This document shows positions 8,127 through 15,745 of a stretch of 64,000 bases of DNA, piece by piece. The position numbers and the translations under genes are program-made. The stretch is from the IMG/VR virus record IMGVR_UViG_3300046513_000348, positions 62,001 through 126,000 of that record. One strand, 5' to 3'. Below the pieces are notes generated by a model that did no database searches, was not told the origin of the DNA, and saw only the letters and a program-made list of their open reading frames with translations. The stretch is from a virus. Within the stretch, counting starts at the first letter, position 1. Each line of letters starts with the position of its first letter.

Positions 8127-8897
8127 TTATTGAAACTGACCTGGGTTGGCGTAAGGTGCCGGATAAACAGAGAAGTCTCCGTTGTATCGACCAACGCCTT
8201 TAGTTATGCGAACCTCATCAACGTAGCCGTTCATGATGTAATTCCACTGGGTATCAGTAAGAAGTCGACCCAAACGTAGGGGGCCGCCAGATGTAACTGT
8301 CTTTCCAGTCGAGAAGCTGTTCATCGTCAGAGGTAGGCTTTTGCCATTGACTAGCAAATAGAACGAGTTTCCGACTCGACTCACTGCGACGTGATACCAT
8401 TTGCCGATCTTAATTGACCCGGCAGCGGTTTTGAGGGTAAAAGCATTGGAACCATCTTGCCAGGCATTGTCGAAAACAAGAGTTCCATCATTCGAAACGA
8501 AAAGCGCCCATGCAGCAACGCCACCGGTGCTACCGCTGGTACCGCTTCCAGTAATGAAACAATTTTGCCCATATTGGGAATTTAGGGCTACGAAGTAAAC
8601 ATACGCCTCGATCGTGAAATCACCGGTACCAAAGCTATAGCCGGGTCGATTGATGCCATACGCATAACCGCCGCTTCCGTCGAAGTATGCACTGGTCGGA
8701 CCAAAACGTTTCTGAGCCGAACTCAACATCGCTGGACTAACGACGTTGAGCTGATAGGAATTTATGGTGTCGACGAATGCGGAAGATCCGCCGGCGGTAT
8801 CCATGTGCATCAACAAACTGACATTGCTGATGTATGGGTCAGCGATCGGCGGGTATTCAACGTTTCCGTTTCTCCGGCCCATTAAGATTTCATGCAT
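8127..8897 (-). CDS. LamG/concanavalin-like lectin-domain protein, 256 aa
   Basis: Beta-sandwich carbohydrate- or surface-binding protein. Visible LamG-type features: YFDGSGGYAY near residue 70, GDFTIEAYVYF near 91, the GKWYHVAVSRVGN segment near 164 with following YLLVNG, and the terminal GYVDEVRITKG strand near 224. The domain fills nearly the whole protein after a ~30-residue lead. The ATG has AAGGTG upstream and a TATG element lies ~33 nt before it. Likely a virion decoration or host-surface-binding protein; no signal peptide. A second LamG protein lies at 60737-61465. Confidence 0.8.
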   Translation of the reverse strand: MHEILMGRRNGNVEYPPIADPYISNVSLLMHMDTAGGSSAFVDTINSYQLNVVSPAMLSSAQKRFGPTSAYFDGSGGYAYGINRPGYSFGTGDFTIEAYVYFVALNSQYGQNCFITGSGTSGSTGGVAAWALFVSNDGTLVFDNAWQDGSNAFTLKTAAGSIKIGKWYHVAVSRVGNSFYLLVNGKSLPLTMNSFSTGKTVTSGGPLRLGRLLTDTQWNYIMNGYVDEVRITKGVGRYNGDFSVYPAPYANPGQFQ

Positions 8898-8929
8898 AAG
8901 TCACCTTAAGAGTATTGTGTTATTTTTTA

Positions 8930-8933
8930 CATA
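8930..8933 (-). promoter_or_regulatory. TATG element, candidate late promoter of the LamG gene
   Basis: Minus-strand TATG followed by an A/T-rich run, 33 nt before the LamG start and just after a terminator stem. TATG is the core reported for phiKZ late promoters; such a short motif is weak alone. Confidence 0.3.
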
Positions 8934-8952
8934 GAATCTCCGGCAAAACCAT

Positions 8953-8978
8953 ACACTCCTGGCGTTTGCCAGGAGTGT
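8953..8978 (-). terminator. Terminator after the 47-aa gene
   Basis: Stem ACACTCCTGGC / GCCAGGAGTGT with a GTTT loop. It lies 4 nt past the stop of the small minus-strand gene; the minus-strand reading continues ATGGTTTTG. Confidence 0.7.
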
Positions 8979-8981
8979 AGT

Positions 8982-9125
8982 TTAATGCATGCCATCGTAA
9001 AGCCAGGCAACCACTTTGGCCATCCAGCGGAATCGATAAGGTCCGAAAACCTCAGTCAGCTTTCCCCAGTAAACTTTTGCTACCCAGCGCTTTCCTTCTT
9101 TCACTACTTCCGTACGTGTCACCAT
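8982..9125 (-). CDS. Small basic protein, 47 aa
   Basis: Short gene read directly from the sequence: ATG at 9125 with GGAGAG five nucleotides upstream, TAA at 8982-8984. The product starts MVTRTEVVKEGKRW and ends VVAWLYDGMH; it is basic and aromatic-rich with a mildly amphipathic C-terminal helix. Isolated between two terminators on the minus strand. No family recognised. The ribosome-binding site and flanking terminators support it as a real gene. Confidence 0.6.
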   Translation of the reverse strand: MVTRTEVVKEGKRWVAKVYWGKLTEVFGPYRFRWMAKVVAWLYDGMH

Positions 9126-9146
9126 TGTTCTCTCCAATGCAAAAAA

Positions 9147-9201
9147 AATACCAGGAGTGAACCTGGTATTAAAAGACTCCCGGTGATCGGGACGGGAGTC
9201 T
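9147..9201 (-). terminator. Tandem double terminator
   Basis: Two stems in series. First in transcription order is AGACTCCCG / CGGGAGTCT (9175-9201) followed by TTTT on the minus strand. Second is AATACCAGG / CCTGGTATT (9147-9170) followed by eight T. They end the operon of three small membrane/secreted proteins. Confidence 0.78.
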
Positions 9202-9216
9202 GGGCCCTGCTGATTC

Positions 9217-9408
9217 TTACTTGACGATCTTACTGATGATCGTGGGCGTGTGTGCTGCAGTGCTGACGACGGCGTCAGCGAATGGCGCGAGCAGGAAGAC
9301 CGTGATTACGGCCATGCAGATCCAGTTCTGGCGACGTTCTTCTTTCGGATCGTTCTTCAGGAATGCTTTCTGGTTTTTGTCTTCGGCGTACCATGCGAAT
9401 TTGCTCAT
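9217..9408 (-). CDS. Small membrane protein, 63 aa
   Basis: One predicted membrane span (about residues 30-52, ICMAVITVFLLAPFADAVV) after a charged N-terminal segment rich in Lys, Asp and Glu. Its start overlaps the end of the 62-aa gene by 4 nt (ATGA-type), so translation is coupled. No family recognised. Size and topology would suit an inner-membrane accessory such as a holin or antiholin, but nothing specific supports this. Confidence 0.65.
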   Translation of the reverse strand: MSKFAWYAEDKNQKAFLKNDPKEERRQNWICMAVITVFLLAPFADAVVSTAAHTPTIISKIVK

Positions 9409-9593
9409 TTCTTTTTCCTCTTCTTAAATACCGTCTTCTTGACGGGTGTTTCAATTTTAGGCGGTGGTGTAATCCGACGGCGAATACCGTTCACGATTTC
9501 AAAGGCGACAAGGATAGTTCTCAGATTACCGTCCTTGTCGCGTTCCACCATTTTGGTGTGTACGACTTTATTGCTTGGCTTGCTTTTGTCCAT
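9405..9593 (-). CDS. Small basic protein, 62 aa
   Basis: Highly basic: a KRKKK tail and TPPPKIETPVKK proline-lysine stretch. No membrane span. Overlaps its upstream neighbour by 26 nt and its downstream neighbour by 4 nt, a compact operon. Function unknown; the charge would suit nucleic-acid or acidic-protein binding. Confidence 0.6.
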   Translation of the reverse strand: MDKSKPSNKVVHTKMVERDKDGNLRTILVAFEIVNGIRRRITPPPKIETPVKKTVFKKRKKK

Positions 9594-10215
9594 CCTCGTT
9601 ATCTTCGAAGTCGATGAGGAACGACTGGCCGTCGAGTACGACGCGAGTTATCGGAAAGCCAGGAAAGACTTCGGCCGATACGGAACAGTAGCCGGGGAAA
9701 TCTTTGATCATCTCGAACTCTCCTTTTGGTTTGAGCCAGAGGAGTCGAAAAAAAGTGTCACACTTCGTTCCCTGCCTCCCAGAGATCAGGAGCAGAGGAT
9801 TGCCTTGGAGCCGGCCCGACCATCGGATGCTCACTTCGTCGAAGGCTTCGTGCAGTTCTGCACTATGACCATCGTAGAGCGTGTACCATTTCTTCTGGTC
9901 GAGATCCTTGACGATCTTGACGCCCTCGGCCTGTGCTTTGACTTCCGGCGCTGCCTGAGCGGCGTTGGCAAAGGCCCACGCGAAGATGACGACGATCGCG
10001 ATGACCCAGTACTTCCATTCGTTACGAACGTAGCTGCAGGTAGCTGCCATGATTGCCTCCAATTTACTGCGTTTGGAAATCCGCCCGTTCTTGTCGAACA
10101 GGTGGTCATTGCGCCGCCGAGCATAGCCGATCTCAGCAAGAGCATTCCGGACGAGAATCTCTTTCTCTTCGACAGAAGAGATCTCGCGCATGTCTGCGTA
10201 AATGATGTTGTTCAT
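9568..10215 (-). CDS. Signal-anchor/secreted protein with possible internal start, 215 aa
   Basis: Not recognised. The ATG at 10215 (MNNIIYADMREI) has GGAG upstream and is preferred over an ATG four codons earlier. Residues ~67-90 form a hydrophobic segment ending in ANAAQA-AP, which looks like a signal peptide with a type I cleavage site. An internal in-frame ATG at 10050 has its own strong GGAGG and would put this signal peptide at the very N-terminus, giving a 160-residue secreted form. The part after it is soluble with two Cys (KCDTFF and YCSVSA). Both products may be made. Confidence 0.65.
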   Translation of the reverse strand: MNNIIYADMREISSVEEKEILVRNALAEIGYARRRNDHLFDKNGRISKRSKLEAIMAATCSYVRNEWKYWVIAIVVIFAWAFANAAQAAPEVKAQAEGVKIVKDLDQKKWYTLYDGHSAELHEAFDEVSIRWSGRLQGNPLLLISGRQGTKCDTFFRLLWLKPKGEFEMIKDFPGYCSVSAEVFPGFPITRVVLDGQSFLIDFEDNEDGQKQAKQ

Positions 10216-10263
10216 GTTAAACTCCATTGTAAAAAGTTTGCACTGTTCAGAGCATCTCGCTCT

Positions 10264-10854
10264 TTATTCCCAGTTGATTCGGGCGTCAAGCATAGCCATT
10301 ACGGCTGGCGCCATTTCCTTCGGGAGCCTTTCGGTCATCTCGGTCGCACGGTCCTTGATGTATTCGAGCGTCTCGACGCGTTCTTCGTTCGATCCCAGAA
10401 CGGCCGCTGCGAAATTGTCGGCTTCGACTTCGCGATCGTTGTAGCCTTTGGTGCCGAACGGCGGCGCGTCCACCATGGCGCAGTGATCCAGTTCATGATG
10501 GCCGAGTTCGTGAGCGAGGATAAAGGCCAGGCGTTTCGAATGCTTTTCTTGGAAGAGCTTCGAGGTCACCACGATGGCTTTCACCGTTTTCTCTTCGTCG
10601 AACGTATGGTCGAGCATGAAGAGATGGATCTTCGAACCGGAGTTTTCGTACGACACGACGAGTTCATCGCGACGATACACAATCGCTGCGCCTCCTCCGC
10701 ATGCGTCAATTATGTCGGCAAGTACTTGTACGCCAGGATCTTTGTCCGCCTGATCGATCTTGATGAAGAAGTAACTACCACTCAGCGCGATCGAGTTGGT
10801 ATTCAAGTCGGCAATGATCGAGTTGATTTTATCTTTATTCCAGAATGCATTCAT
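10264..10854 (-). CDS. Zinc metalloprotease-like protein (HELGHH), 196 aa
   Basis: Probable zinc-dependent peptidase. The zinc motif ILAHELGHH puts the metal His at 115 and 119 and the catalytic Glu at 116; a third ligand is supplied by EVEADNFAAAVL (about 142-152), the E-x-E-A-D layout of the IrrE/ImmA and M48-like groups. The ATG at 10854 is chosen because ACGGAG precedes it; the longer frame from 10914 lacks a ribosome-binding site. No helix-turn-helix or membrane span. In the ImmA family such proteins cleave repressors or anti-sigma factors, but the substrate here is unknown. Confidence 0.75.
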   Translation of the reverse strand: MNAFWNKDKINSIIADLNTNSIALSGSYFFIKIDQADKDPGVQVLADIIDACGGGAAIVYRRDELVVSYENSGSKIHLFMLDHTFDEEKTVKAIVVTSKLFQEKHSKRLAFILAHELGHHELDHCAMVDAPPFGTKGYNDREVEADNFAAAVLGSNEERVETLEYIKDRATEMTERLPKEMAPAVMAMLDARINWE

Positions 10855-10935
10855 GTTATTCTCCGTAAATTTTGGCAGGTCAAAAAGACCTATTTTAAAA
10901 GGTCGGATAATCATTACTGACTATCTTCACGGGAA

Positions 10936-10943
10936 CTATATAT
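10936..10943 (-). promoter_or_regulatory. Candidate early-type promoter, CAGACATATATAG context
   Basis: Minus-strand TCAGACATATAT followed by AGTTCCC, 82 nt before the metalloprotease start. The 12-mer TCAGACATATAT recurs exactly before the 170-aa gene at 50113, where it leads into TATATTAC. Confidence 0.38.
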
Positions 10944-10983
10944 GTCTGAAATTCTTTATAGTTGAGTTTACTCGAGCATAAAA

Positions 10984-11009
10984 CTAGGGTGAGTTTTACC
11001 CCACCCTAG
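10984..11009 (-). terminator. Terminator after the AAA+ ATPase gene
   Basis: Stem CTAGGGTG / CACCCTAG; the minus-strand reading continues TTTTATG. It lies 6 nt past the stop codon of the ATPase gene. Confidence 0.75.
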
Positions 11010-11014
11010 ATCAT

Positions 11015-12334
11015 TTATTCAGGCAATGGCATGCGGGAGATGTGACGAGAATGTACGTCGGCCAGGAAAGCGATCGGATTATCCGGGTTTTCCTTGAATG
11101 CGTTTTCCACCTCGCAGCCAGGCAGGCGGATTGTATTCTTCGACAGCAAAGACATGCAGCGAATATGATGCTCTTCGGAAATGTTGTCATACATCTGTTC
11201 GATGTATTCGAAGATTTCCACCGAGGTCAATTCGTCGATGAGGTATTCGTTGTCGATACGCGACTTGCGACGAACGGCGGGATCCAGATCTTCAGGATGA
11301 TTGGTAGTCATGATGATGATCAAGTTGTCCAGACCAACCACGCCGTCGAACGCATTCAGCAAGCCCGACATGGTAAGACCGCCGCCAGTCAAAGCTTCTG
11401 CCGCAATGGATGCCGCATCTTTCTCTTTGTCTTGCTTACGTTTACGAACTGCGCTGCCTGCCTGGTCCACATCTTCCAGCAAGAGGAACGAACCTGGGCG
11501 AATGTTTGCCAGAGCAGCCATCAGCGTTTCGTTGGTCATGGCGGACAGATCCATGACGTAGATGTCCCGGCGGAAATGCATTGCCAGCAAACGCGACAGC
11601 GTAGTCTTGCCAGTACCAGGCGGCCCGTAGAAAAGGAAAGAAGATTTGTAGGTCAAACCTTTGCGACGGTACCAGTCACGATTCTCGATGAAGTGCTGGA
11701 TCTTCCCAATGATGTCGTTCTTCTGCTCACGGTTCATGCAGAACGTCGAAATGTCCCGCGGAGCTACCTGGCAGATTTCCTTCCAGCCATCGCGACCACC
11801 CACACCGTGCACACTGATCGTGTCAGTCTTGGCCTTCTTCGAATTGAACAGGTTAGTCAGGCGTTCGAATACCGTGTTGTTCAAACCGAAGGTACGAATC
11901 GTGATCTCTTCCTTCTCACGTTCAGCGCCAGACGAATCGAGCTTGCGTTTCGTGAACCAGAACAGACGACGTTCGTAGAAGAAGAAGTGATAGCCGAAAC
12001 CAATGCCCAGGCGATAAGGCGAATAGTTCTCTTCAGCAAACAGATCTTCGCGCCATTGACGGAACATAAAGAAGTTGCGACTGAACCGTTTGTAGCCCGA
12101 CTGCATGAACCACTTGTCGAACAAAGTGTATGCATCGATGTTACCATCGTAACCTGCATTGTTCAGGCTCATCGTCACGGTCGTGAAGCGAATGAACGCA
12201 TCCCAGATACGAGATGGCAGATTCTTCAGATAGAACATCAAACCACCGATCAGTGGGATTGCGATCGTTGCGACCAGTGGGTTAGCTCTGGTGATTTCGT
12301 TGTAGTGGCTGATGATCGAAGTGATCCAGTCCAT
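11015..12334 (-). CDS. Membrane-anchored Bcs1-like AAA+ ATPase, 439 aa
   Basis: AAA+ ATPase of the Bcs1 type. One N-terminal membrane segment (about residues 19-36, NPLVATIAIPLIGGLMFYL) is followed by a ~190-residue Bcs1-N-like region. The AAA core has Walker A GPPGTGKT (237-244), Walker B FLLLEDVD (283-290), sensor 1 IMTTNHPEDL (341-350) and an arginine-finger cluster DPAVRRKSRID (351-361). A charged insertion RKRKQDKEKD (about 297-306) sits after Walker B. The start has AGGAG. Bcs1 proteins translocate or remodel folded proteins at membranes; the phage role is unknown. Single-gene unit with its own terminator. Confidence 0.87.
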   Translation of the reverse strand: MDWITSIISHYNEITRANPLVATIAIPLIGGLMFYLKNLPSRIWDAFIRFTTVTMSLNNAGYDGNIDAYTLFDKWFMQSGYKRFSRNFFMFRQWREDLFAEENYSPYRLGIGFGYHFFFYERRLFWFTKRKLDSSGAEREKEEITIRTFGLNNTVFERLTNLFNSKKAKTDTISVHGVGGRDGWKEICQVAPRDISTFCMNREQKNDIIGKIQHFIENRDWYRRKGLTYKSSFLFYGPPGTGKTTLSRLLAMHFRRDIYVMDLSAMTNETLMAALANIRPGSFLLLEDVDQAGSAVRKRKQDKEKDAASIAAEALTGGGLTMSGLLNAFDGVVGLDNLIIIMTTNHPEDLDPAVRRKSRIDNEYLIDELTSVEIFEYIEQMYDNISEEHHIRCMSLLSKNTIRLPGCEVENAFKENPDNPIAFLADVHSRHISRMPLPE

Positions 12335-12391
12335 TTGAAACTCCTAAAGGGTTGACTAGATTAGAAATCTGACAAACAGAAAAATACCTAA

Positions 12392-12415
12392 CCATCCTGC
12401 CGTGAGGCAGGATGG
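12392..12415 (-). terminator. Terminator after the 196-aa gene
   Basis: Perfect 10-bp stem CCATCCTGCC / GGCAGGATGG with GTGA loop, followed on the minus strand by TTAGGTATTTTTC. Confidence 0.8.
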
Positions 12416-12419
12416 AGGA

Positions 12420-13010
12420 TCAACGGAGTTTCGATAGATCAAGGTAAAACGACATTGCACGGTAGGGTTTCGGGAAGTACAACTTCGCCTTACCCAGATA
12501 GTGGCCAGGACTATCGTTGCCAATCAGACGGGAGAATACGGCGACCTCGATGATTGCCGAAGTGTCGTTCAGTTCAGCACGGCTGATCGTTCCCTTGAAA
12601 ACGTAGAGATGTAACCGCTCTGCGACTTTCGAAGCATTGAGGTTTCCAACATCTTCCTTAGCCAGGTTTTCGTAATTGATGCAGTCCAGTGCCATCGGCG
12701 CATGCCAGCCCGGAGTCGTCTTGGCGAAGTAAAACACGATCTCGCGATCTTCCGCCAGGGAAAAACTCATGCCAGGGACCCATCTTTTCGGCTCATGACC
12801 CACGATGTTCGTCAGACGTCCTAACGGGGGATTGTACAGGTCGTATTCGTTTACAGGCGCTACAAGCTCTTTTTGTTGTTCTGAGCTGCGCTGTTGTGTC
12901 CGAGGTGTCCGGAGCGCTGCCACGAGGCTCTGAGGACTTGCCAGGGGCATTCCTGCCTCCTCATCACGCTCCCCGCTCGCTGCGCGCTTGCGATCTACGA
13001 AAGTTTTCAT
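12420..13010 (-). CDS. Hypothetical protein, 196 aa
   Basis: Not recognised. A basic, probably disordered N-terminal ~50 residues (DRKRAASGERDEEAG and a Gln-rich TQQRSSEQQKE) precede a compact beta-rich domain with many Tyr, Phe and Trp. No membrane span. Start is an ATG with a short AT-rich leader. It is the first minus-strand gene left of the 400-nt non-coding divide at 13011-13406. Confidence 0.7.
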   Translation of the reverse strand: MKTFVDRKRAASGERDEEAGMPLASPQSLVAALRTPRTQQRSSEQQKELVAPVNEYDLYNPPLGRLTNIVGHEPKRWVPGMSFSLAEDREIVFYFAKTTPGWHAPMALDCINYENLAKEDVGNLNASKVAERLHLYVFKGTISRAELNDTSAIIEVAVFSRLIGNDSPGHYLGKAKLYFPKPYRAMSFYLDLSKLR

Positions 13011-13064
13011 TTTTTTACTCCATGACTTTTATTCAAAAGATCAAAAGTCAAATAGGATAAAACA

Positions 13065-13090
13065 CCAAGACCACCTTTCGGCGGCCTTGG
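13065..13090 (-). terminator. GNRA-capped stem-loop terminator in the non-coding divide
   Basis: On the minus strand CCAAGGCCGCC-GAAA-GGTGGTCTTGG, 11 pairs including G-T pairs, capped by GAAA and followed by TGTTTTATCC. No well-supported protein gene lies upstream on that strand before the divergent plus-strand gene, so it may end a small RNA. Confidence 0.6.
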
Positions 13091-13216
13091 GTTTCGGGAT
13101 TGGGGATTATCAAGCATGTTGTATCCCTCTGTACGAGAGGGATACTAACTTCTTTTTTACACAAAGCGAGTAGCTTTGTCATTTCTTTGTTTTTGAAAAA
13201 AAGACTTCTTTCTTAT
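13065..13216 (-). ncRNA. Candidate small structured RNA
   Basis: A minus-strand transcript started in the AT-rich DNA around 13220-13260 would fold into the 10-bp stem GTATCCCTCT/AGAGGGATAC (13121-13145) and then the terminator above. A 44-codon ORF (13182-13048) runs through both stems but has no ribosome-binding site. Boundaries are guesses; I do not recognise an RNA family. Confidence 0.3.
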
Positions 13217-13217
13217 T

Positions 13218-13243
13218 AATATAAATACGTTAGTATTTATATT
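13218..13243. repeat. Perfect AT-rich inverted repeat in the divergent intergenic region
   Basis: AATATAAATAC-GTTA-GTATTTATATT, 11-bp arms and a 4-nt spacer, with TATAAT-like sequences just to its right. The surrounding 13011-13406 holds no convincing gene. Likely an operator, promoter pair or replication-related site. Confidence 0.6.
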
Positions 13244-13307
13244 CATTATAATACTAAGAATAATAAAGTCTCGCACTATATCAAAGTAGGCAATAATAAA
13301 TAACATA

Positions 13308-13323
13308 AACACCGTAGACGGTG
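13308..13323. repeat. Short inverted repeat upstream of the 215-aa gene
   Basis: ACACCGT-AG-ACGGTGT, perfect 7-bp arms, 84 nt before the ATG at 13407. Could be an operator or a leader hairpin. Confidence 0.4.
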
Positions 13324-13406
13324 TCGAGTTTCTTTCGCGGTAAAATTTTCGGAAAACGCAGATCTTCTGACCTTGAATCCACCATACTTTTCGAGAGGAC
13401 ATACAG

Positions 13407-14054
13407 ATGGGTTTGGTAGCCACCATGCGCGACGTGCAAACCAGCACGAAGCCCGAAGAACTGAATCGATACAATCCGGAACGGCCGATCATGGTCGATG
13501 GCAGTCTGAGCGAACTCGTGACTCACGCTCTGAACATCGCCTATTCCAAACGCAGCATGACTACGGGTGATCCGTTTTACGGCAATCCCAATCCGACTGG
13601 CAATCCTGCGCCAGGTGCTGGCTTCGTGCCGAACATTCAAGCACCGGATGCGAACCGTACCGAAAAGGTCGTTCGTCCGACGCTCGAAGGCATGCAGATG
13701 CACCAGGAAGAAGCCGAGCACGTTGCCGCTGCTCTGTCCACGGTGCTGAACGCCAAGGACAAAGATGCGACTTCGTATCTGGCCCAGGAACCACTGGTCG
13801 TGTACGCCCTGCCAGCCGACGGCATGGTGAGCGAAGAAATGAATGCCGACATCGACATGTATGCTGAAAGCGGCGCGGTCGACATCGGTGATTTCGTCTT
13901 CGTCTTCTCCGACAACAACGATCCGACGATCGCTCAAGACTATCGTCCGGTCGACCTGAACCAGCGCGTCAAGGATTACGAAGGCAAAGGAGCCCGGGTC
14001 TACAAAGACCTGCAGTCGTTCCTGATTGCGCTGCCAGATTTGCGTCGTAAGTAA
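13407..14054 (+). CDS. Hypothetical protein, 215 aa
   Basis: Not recognised. The ATG has AGAGGA upstream. A Gly/Pro/Asn-rich linker (YGNPNPTGNPAPGAGFVPN, about residues 58-76) separates an N-terminal segment from an acidic domain. No membrane span. First gene of a four-gene plus-strand operon that ends at 16310, with 6 nt to the next gene. Role unknown; could be a virion or early protein. Confidence 0.75.
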   Translation: MGLVATMRDVQTSTKPEELNRYNPERPIMVDGSLSELVTHALNIAYSKRSMTTGDPFYGNPNPTGNPAPGAGFVPNIQAPDANRTEKVVRPTLEGMQMHQEEAEHVAAALSTVLNAKDKDATSYLAQEPLVVYALPADGMVSEEMNADIDMYAESGAVDIGDFVFVFSDNNDPTIAQDYRPVDLNQRVKDYEGKGARVYKDLQSFLIALPDLRRK

Positions 14055-14060
14055 TCCGCC

Positions 14061-15308
14061 ATGCCTGGTCAGATTAAAGCTGTGATGGATCAGGAGTTCA
14101 GTCATCTTCCGATCGACAAGAAACTCTTGGATCGCATCCTGAAATACGAACGCGATTTCATTAACAAAAACGAAGACCACATCACCTTCTTCGGTGGCCA
14201 CCTGATGGGTGTGCAAGTGGTTCGCTTCGATCCGCGTGATCGTGCTTACTGGTTCGACGACGTTCTCGAGATCAACGAGTCCTCGCTCCAGGAAGTTCTG
14301 TACGCACTGAAAAGCGAAGAACACAAAAACGAACCACTGATCGACCCAGAGTTCAATGTCCGCAGTGACGTGATGAACATCACTTGTGGCTACCTGGTCC
14401 ATCGGTTCATGAACGCAACTCACCTCCCACTCGACAAACGGGAACAAGGTGCAGAAGCAGTCATCCGCATTATGCTCTACAAGTTCCTGACCTCGCTGCT
14501 CTGGAACTACTTCAAATACCCGGCCAATCCACAAGTGGCAGAAGCGACCTACAATGCTCTGTCGCTGAAGTTCGGCCTGAAGAAAAACGGCAATTGGAAG
14601 AAGTATCTGGACGAGCGTGCTCACCTGACATTGGCCAAGGGTTCGATTCACCACAAGACCCTGGTCGACATGCGTGATGATGAAGCTTTCCTGTACTTCA
14701 TCGGCGATACCCAAGGTCGTGTGCGCGGTACGGTGAAATCCATCTACGCAATCTTCGACCGCATGAACAAAGCAGGCGTTCGCATCATTTCTTCGTCTTC
14801 AGTGATGGAGTACGATGGCGAATTGATTCTGAAGGACAAGTCTCGAACTTACCAGGCCGAGATCCGTTACATTGCCGACATCATCGGTGACCGTGGTTCC
14901 TTCGTCAAACCTGAACTCCTGCGCATCATCGAGAAATCGGTTCCGACAGCCAATCCGACGATGCTGATCAAAACGCTGAACTGGATGTCCGACAATGCTG
15001 GTTACGGCAAAGACGATATCGTTAATCAACTGACGATGAAAACAGTCATCTATTCTTTCAACTACCTGACCCGCAATCCAGGTCTCGTTAAAGGTCGCCG
15101 TGACATCTCTGGTGTTCTGGTGAGTCTGCGTGGCTCCTTCACTGCTTCCCGTGCTTCGGATGAAGATCTGATGGAACTTCGCGAGATGGCTGAGAAAGTG
15201 GCAGGCTTCGCAACGGGATCCAAAAATGAAACGGTTCTGAAAGCAATTCGTACGGCAGTGCTGTTGTACATCATCGGCCGCATCATGTCGAAAGACTACT
15301 ACAGCTGA
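14061..15308 (+). CDS. Hypothetical protein, 415 aa
   Basis: Not recognised. Soluble, mixed charge, largely helical in the C-terminal half, with a short hydrophobic helix near the end (AVLLYIIGRIM). Tightly follows the 215-aa gene and is 2 nt from the GNAT gene, so co-transcribed. In position it lies on the far side of the terminase from the sheath genes. A conserved phiKZ-group protein of unknown role is the likeliest description. Confidence 0.75.
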   Translation: MPGQIKAVMDQEFSHLPIDKKLLDRILKYERDFINKNEDHITFFGGHLMGVQVVRFDPRDRAYWFDDVLEINESSLQEVLYALKSEEHKNEPLIDPEFNVRSDVMNITCGYLVHRFMNATHLPLDKREQGAEAVIRIMLYKFLTSLLWNYFKYPANPQVAEATYNALSLKFGLKKNGNWKKYLDERAHLTLAKGSIHHKTLVDMRDDEAFLYFIGDTQGRVRGTVKSIYAIFDRMNKAGVRIISSSSVMEYDGELILKDKSRTYQAEIRYIADIIGDRGSFVKPELLRIIEKSVPTANPTMLIKTLNWMSDNAGYGKDDIVNQLTMKTVIYSFNYLTRNPGLVKGRRDISGVLVSLRGSFTASRASDEDLMELREMAEKVAGFATGSKNETVLKAIRTAVLLYIIGRIMSKDYYS

Positions 15309-15310
15309 TC

Positions 15311-15745
15311 ATGATCCTCACGCGCTCGTCTGATCTGCCAAGTGGCGGACTTCATGATTTTAAGGGACAGTACCTGGCATTGCTGGAGGAGGCAAACTCC
15401 GAACAGTTCTTCTACGGTACTCCCTTGGACCCAAAAGCTTTCCGTCAGGTAATCTTGCATGGCGGAAACGTAGTAGGCGCATTCGAATACGGCACGACTG
15501 AGTTCGAAGGACGCAACTACTACCGGACCAATCGTCCGTACACCAGGAAAGAGTTTCGTGGTCAAGGCCACATGCGTGAAGCACTGGAATTCTGGTACGT
15601 CCACCGACGTCCTGCTCTGAGCTGGATCGATGATGAGAACGTCTCGTCGATTCGCCTCTTCCAGTCCCTGGGCTTCCGCATCGGACGTTCGTACTTCCAC
15701 AAAAACAAAGACGGTCACTTCTACATCTTGACACACGATGCGTGA
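15311..15745 (+). CDS. GNAT-family N-acetyltransferase, 144 aa
   Basis: Probable acetyl-CoA-dependent transferase. The acetyl-CoA-binding motif A appears as RKEFRGQGHMREALEF (about residues 78-93, the R-x-x-G-x-G/A turn), and motif B as SWIDDENVSSIRLFQSLGF (about 103-121, Asn-x-x-S and LGF). Length fits a single GNAT domain. It overlaps the next gene by 8 nt. The substrate is unknown; phage GNAT proteins may modify host proteins or small molecules. The start lacks a strong ribosome-binding site, consistent with coupling to the gene before it. Confidence 0.8.
   Translation: MILTRSSDLPSGGLHDFKGQYLALLEEANSEQFFYGTPLDPKAFRQVILHGGNVVGAFEYGTTEFEGRNYYRTNRPYTRKEFRGQGHMREALEFWYVHRRPALSWIDDENVSSIRLFQSLGFRIGRSYFHKNKDGHFYILTHDA

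Noticed and set aside
9250-10920. 556-codon plus-strand ORF
   Set aside because: Antisense to five minus-strand genes with good starts, terminators and clear motifs (HELGHH); its product has no recognisable features.
11042-12355. 437-codon plus-strand ORF opposite the AAA+ ATPase
   Set aside because: Shadow of a gene with complete Walker A, B and sensor motifs.
13048-13182. 44-codon minus-strand ORF in the non-coding divide
   Set aside because: No ribosome-binding site and it runs through two strong stem-loops including a terminator; better explained as a structured RNA.
13281-14714. 477-codon minus-strand ORF over the 215-aa and 415-aa genes
   Set aside because: The plus-strand genes have ribosome-binding sites, tight spacing and operon continuity; the antisense product is His/Arg/Val-biased.
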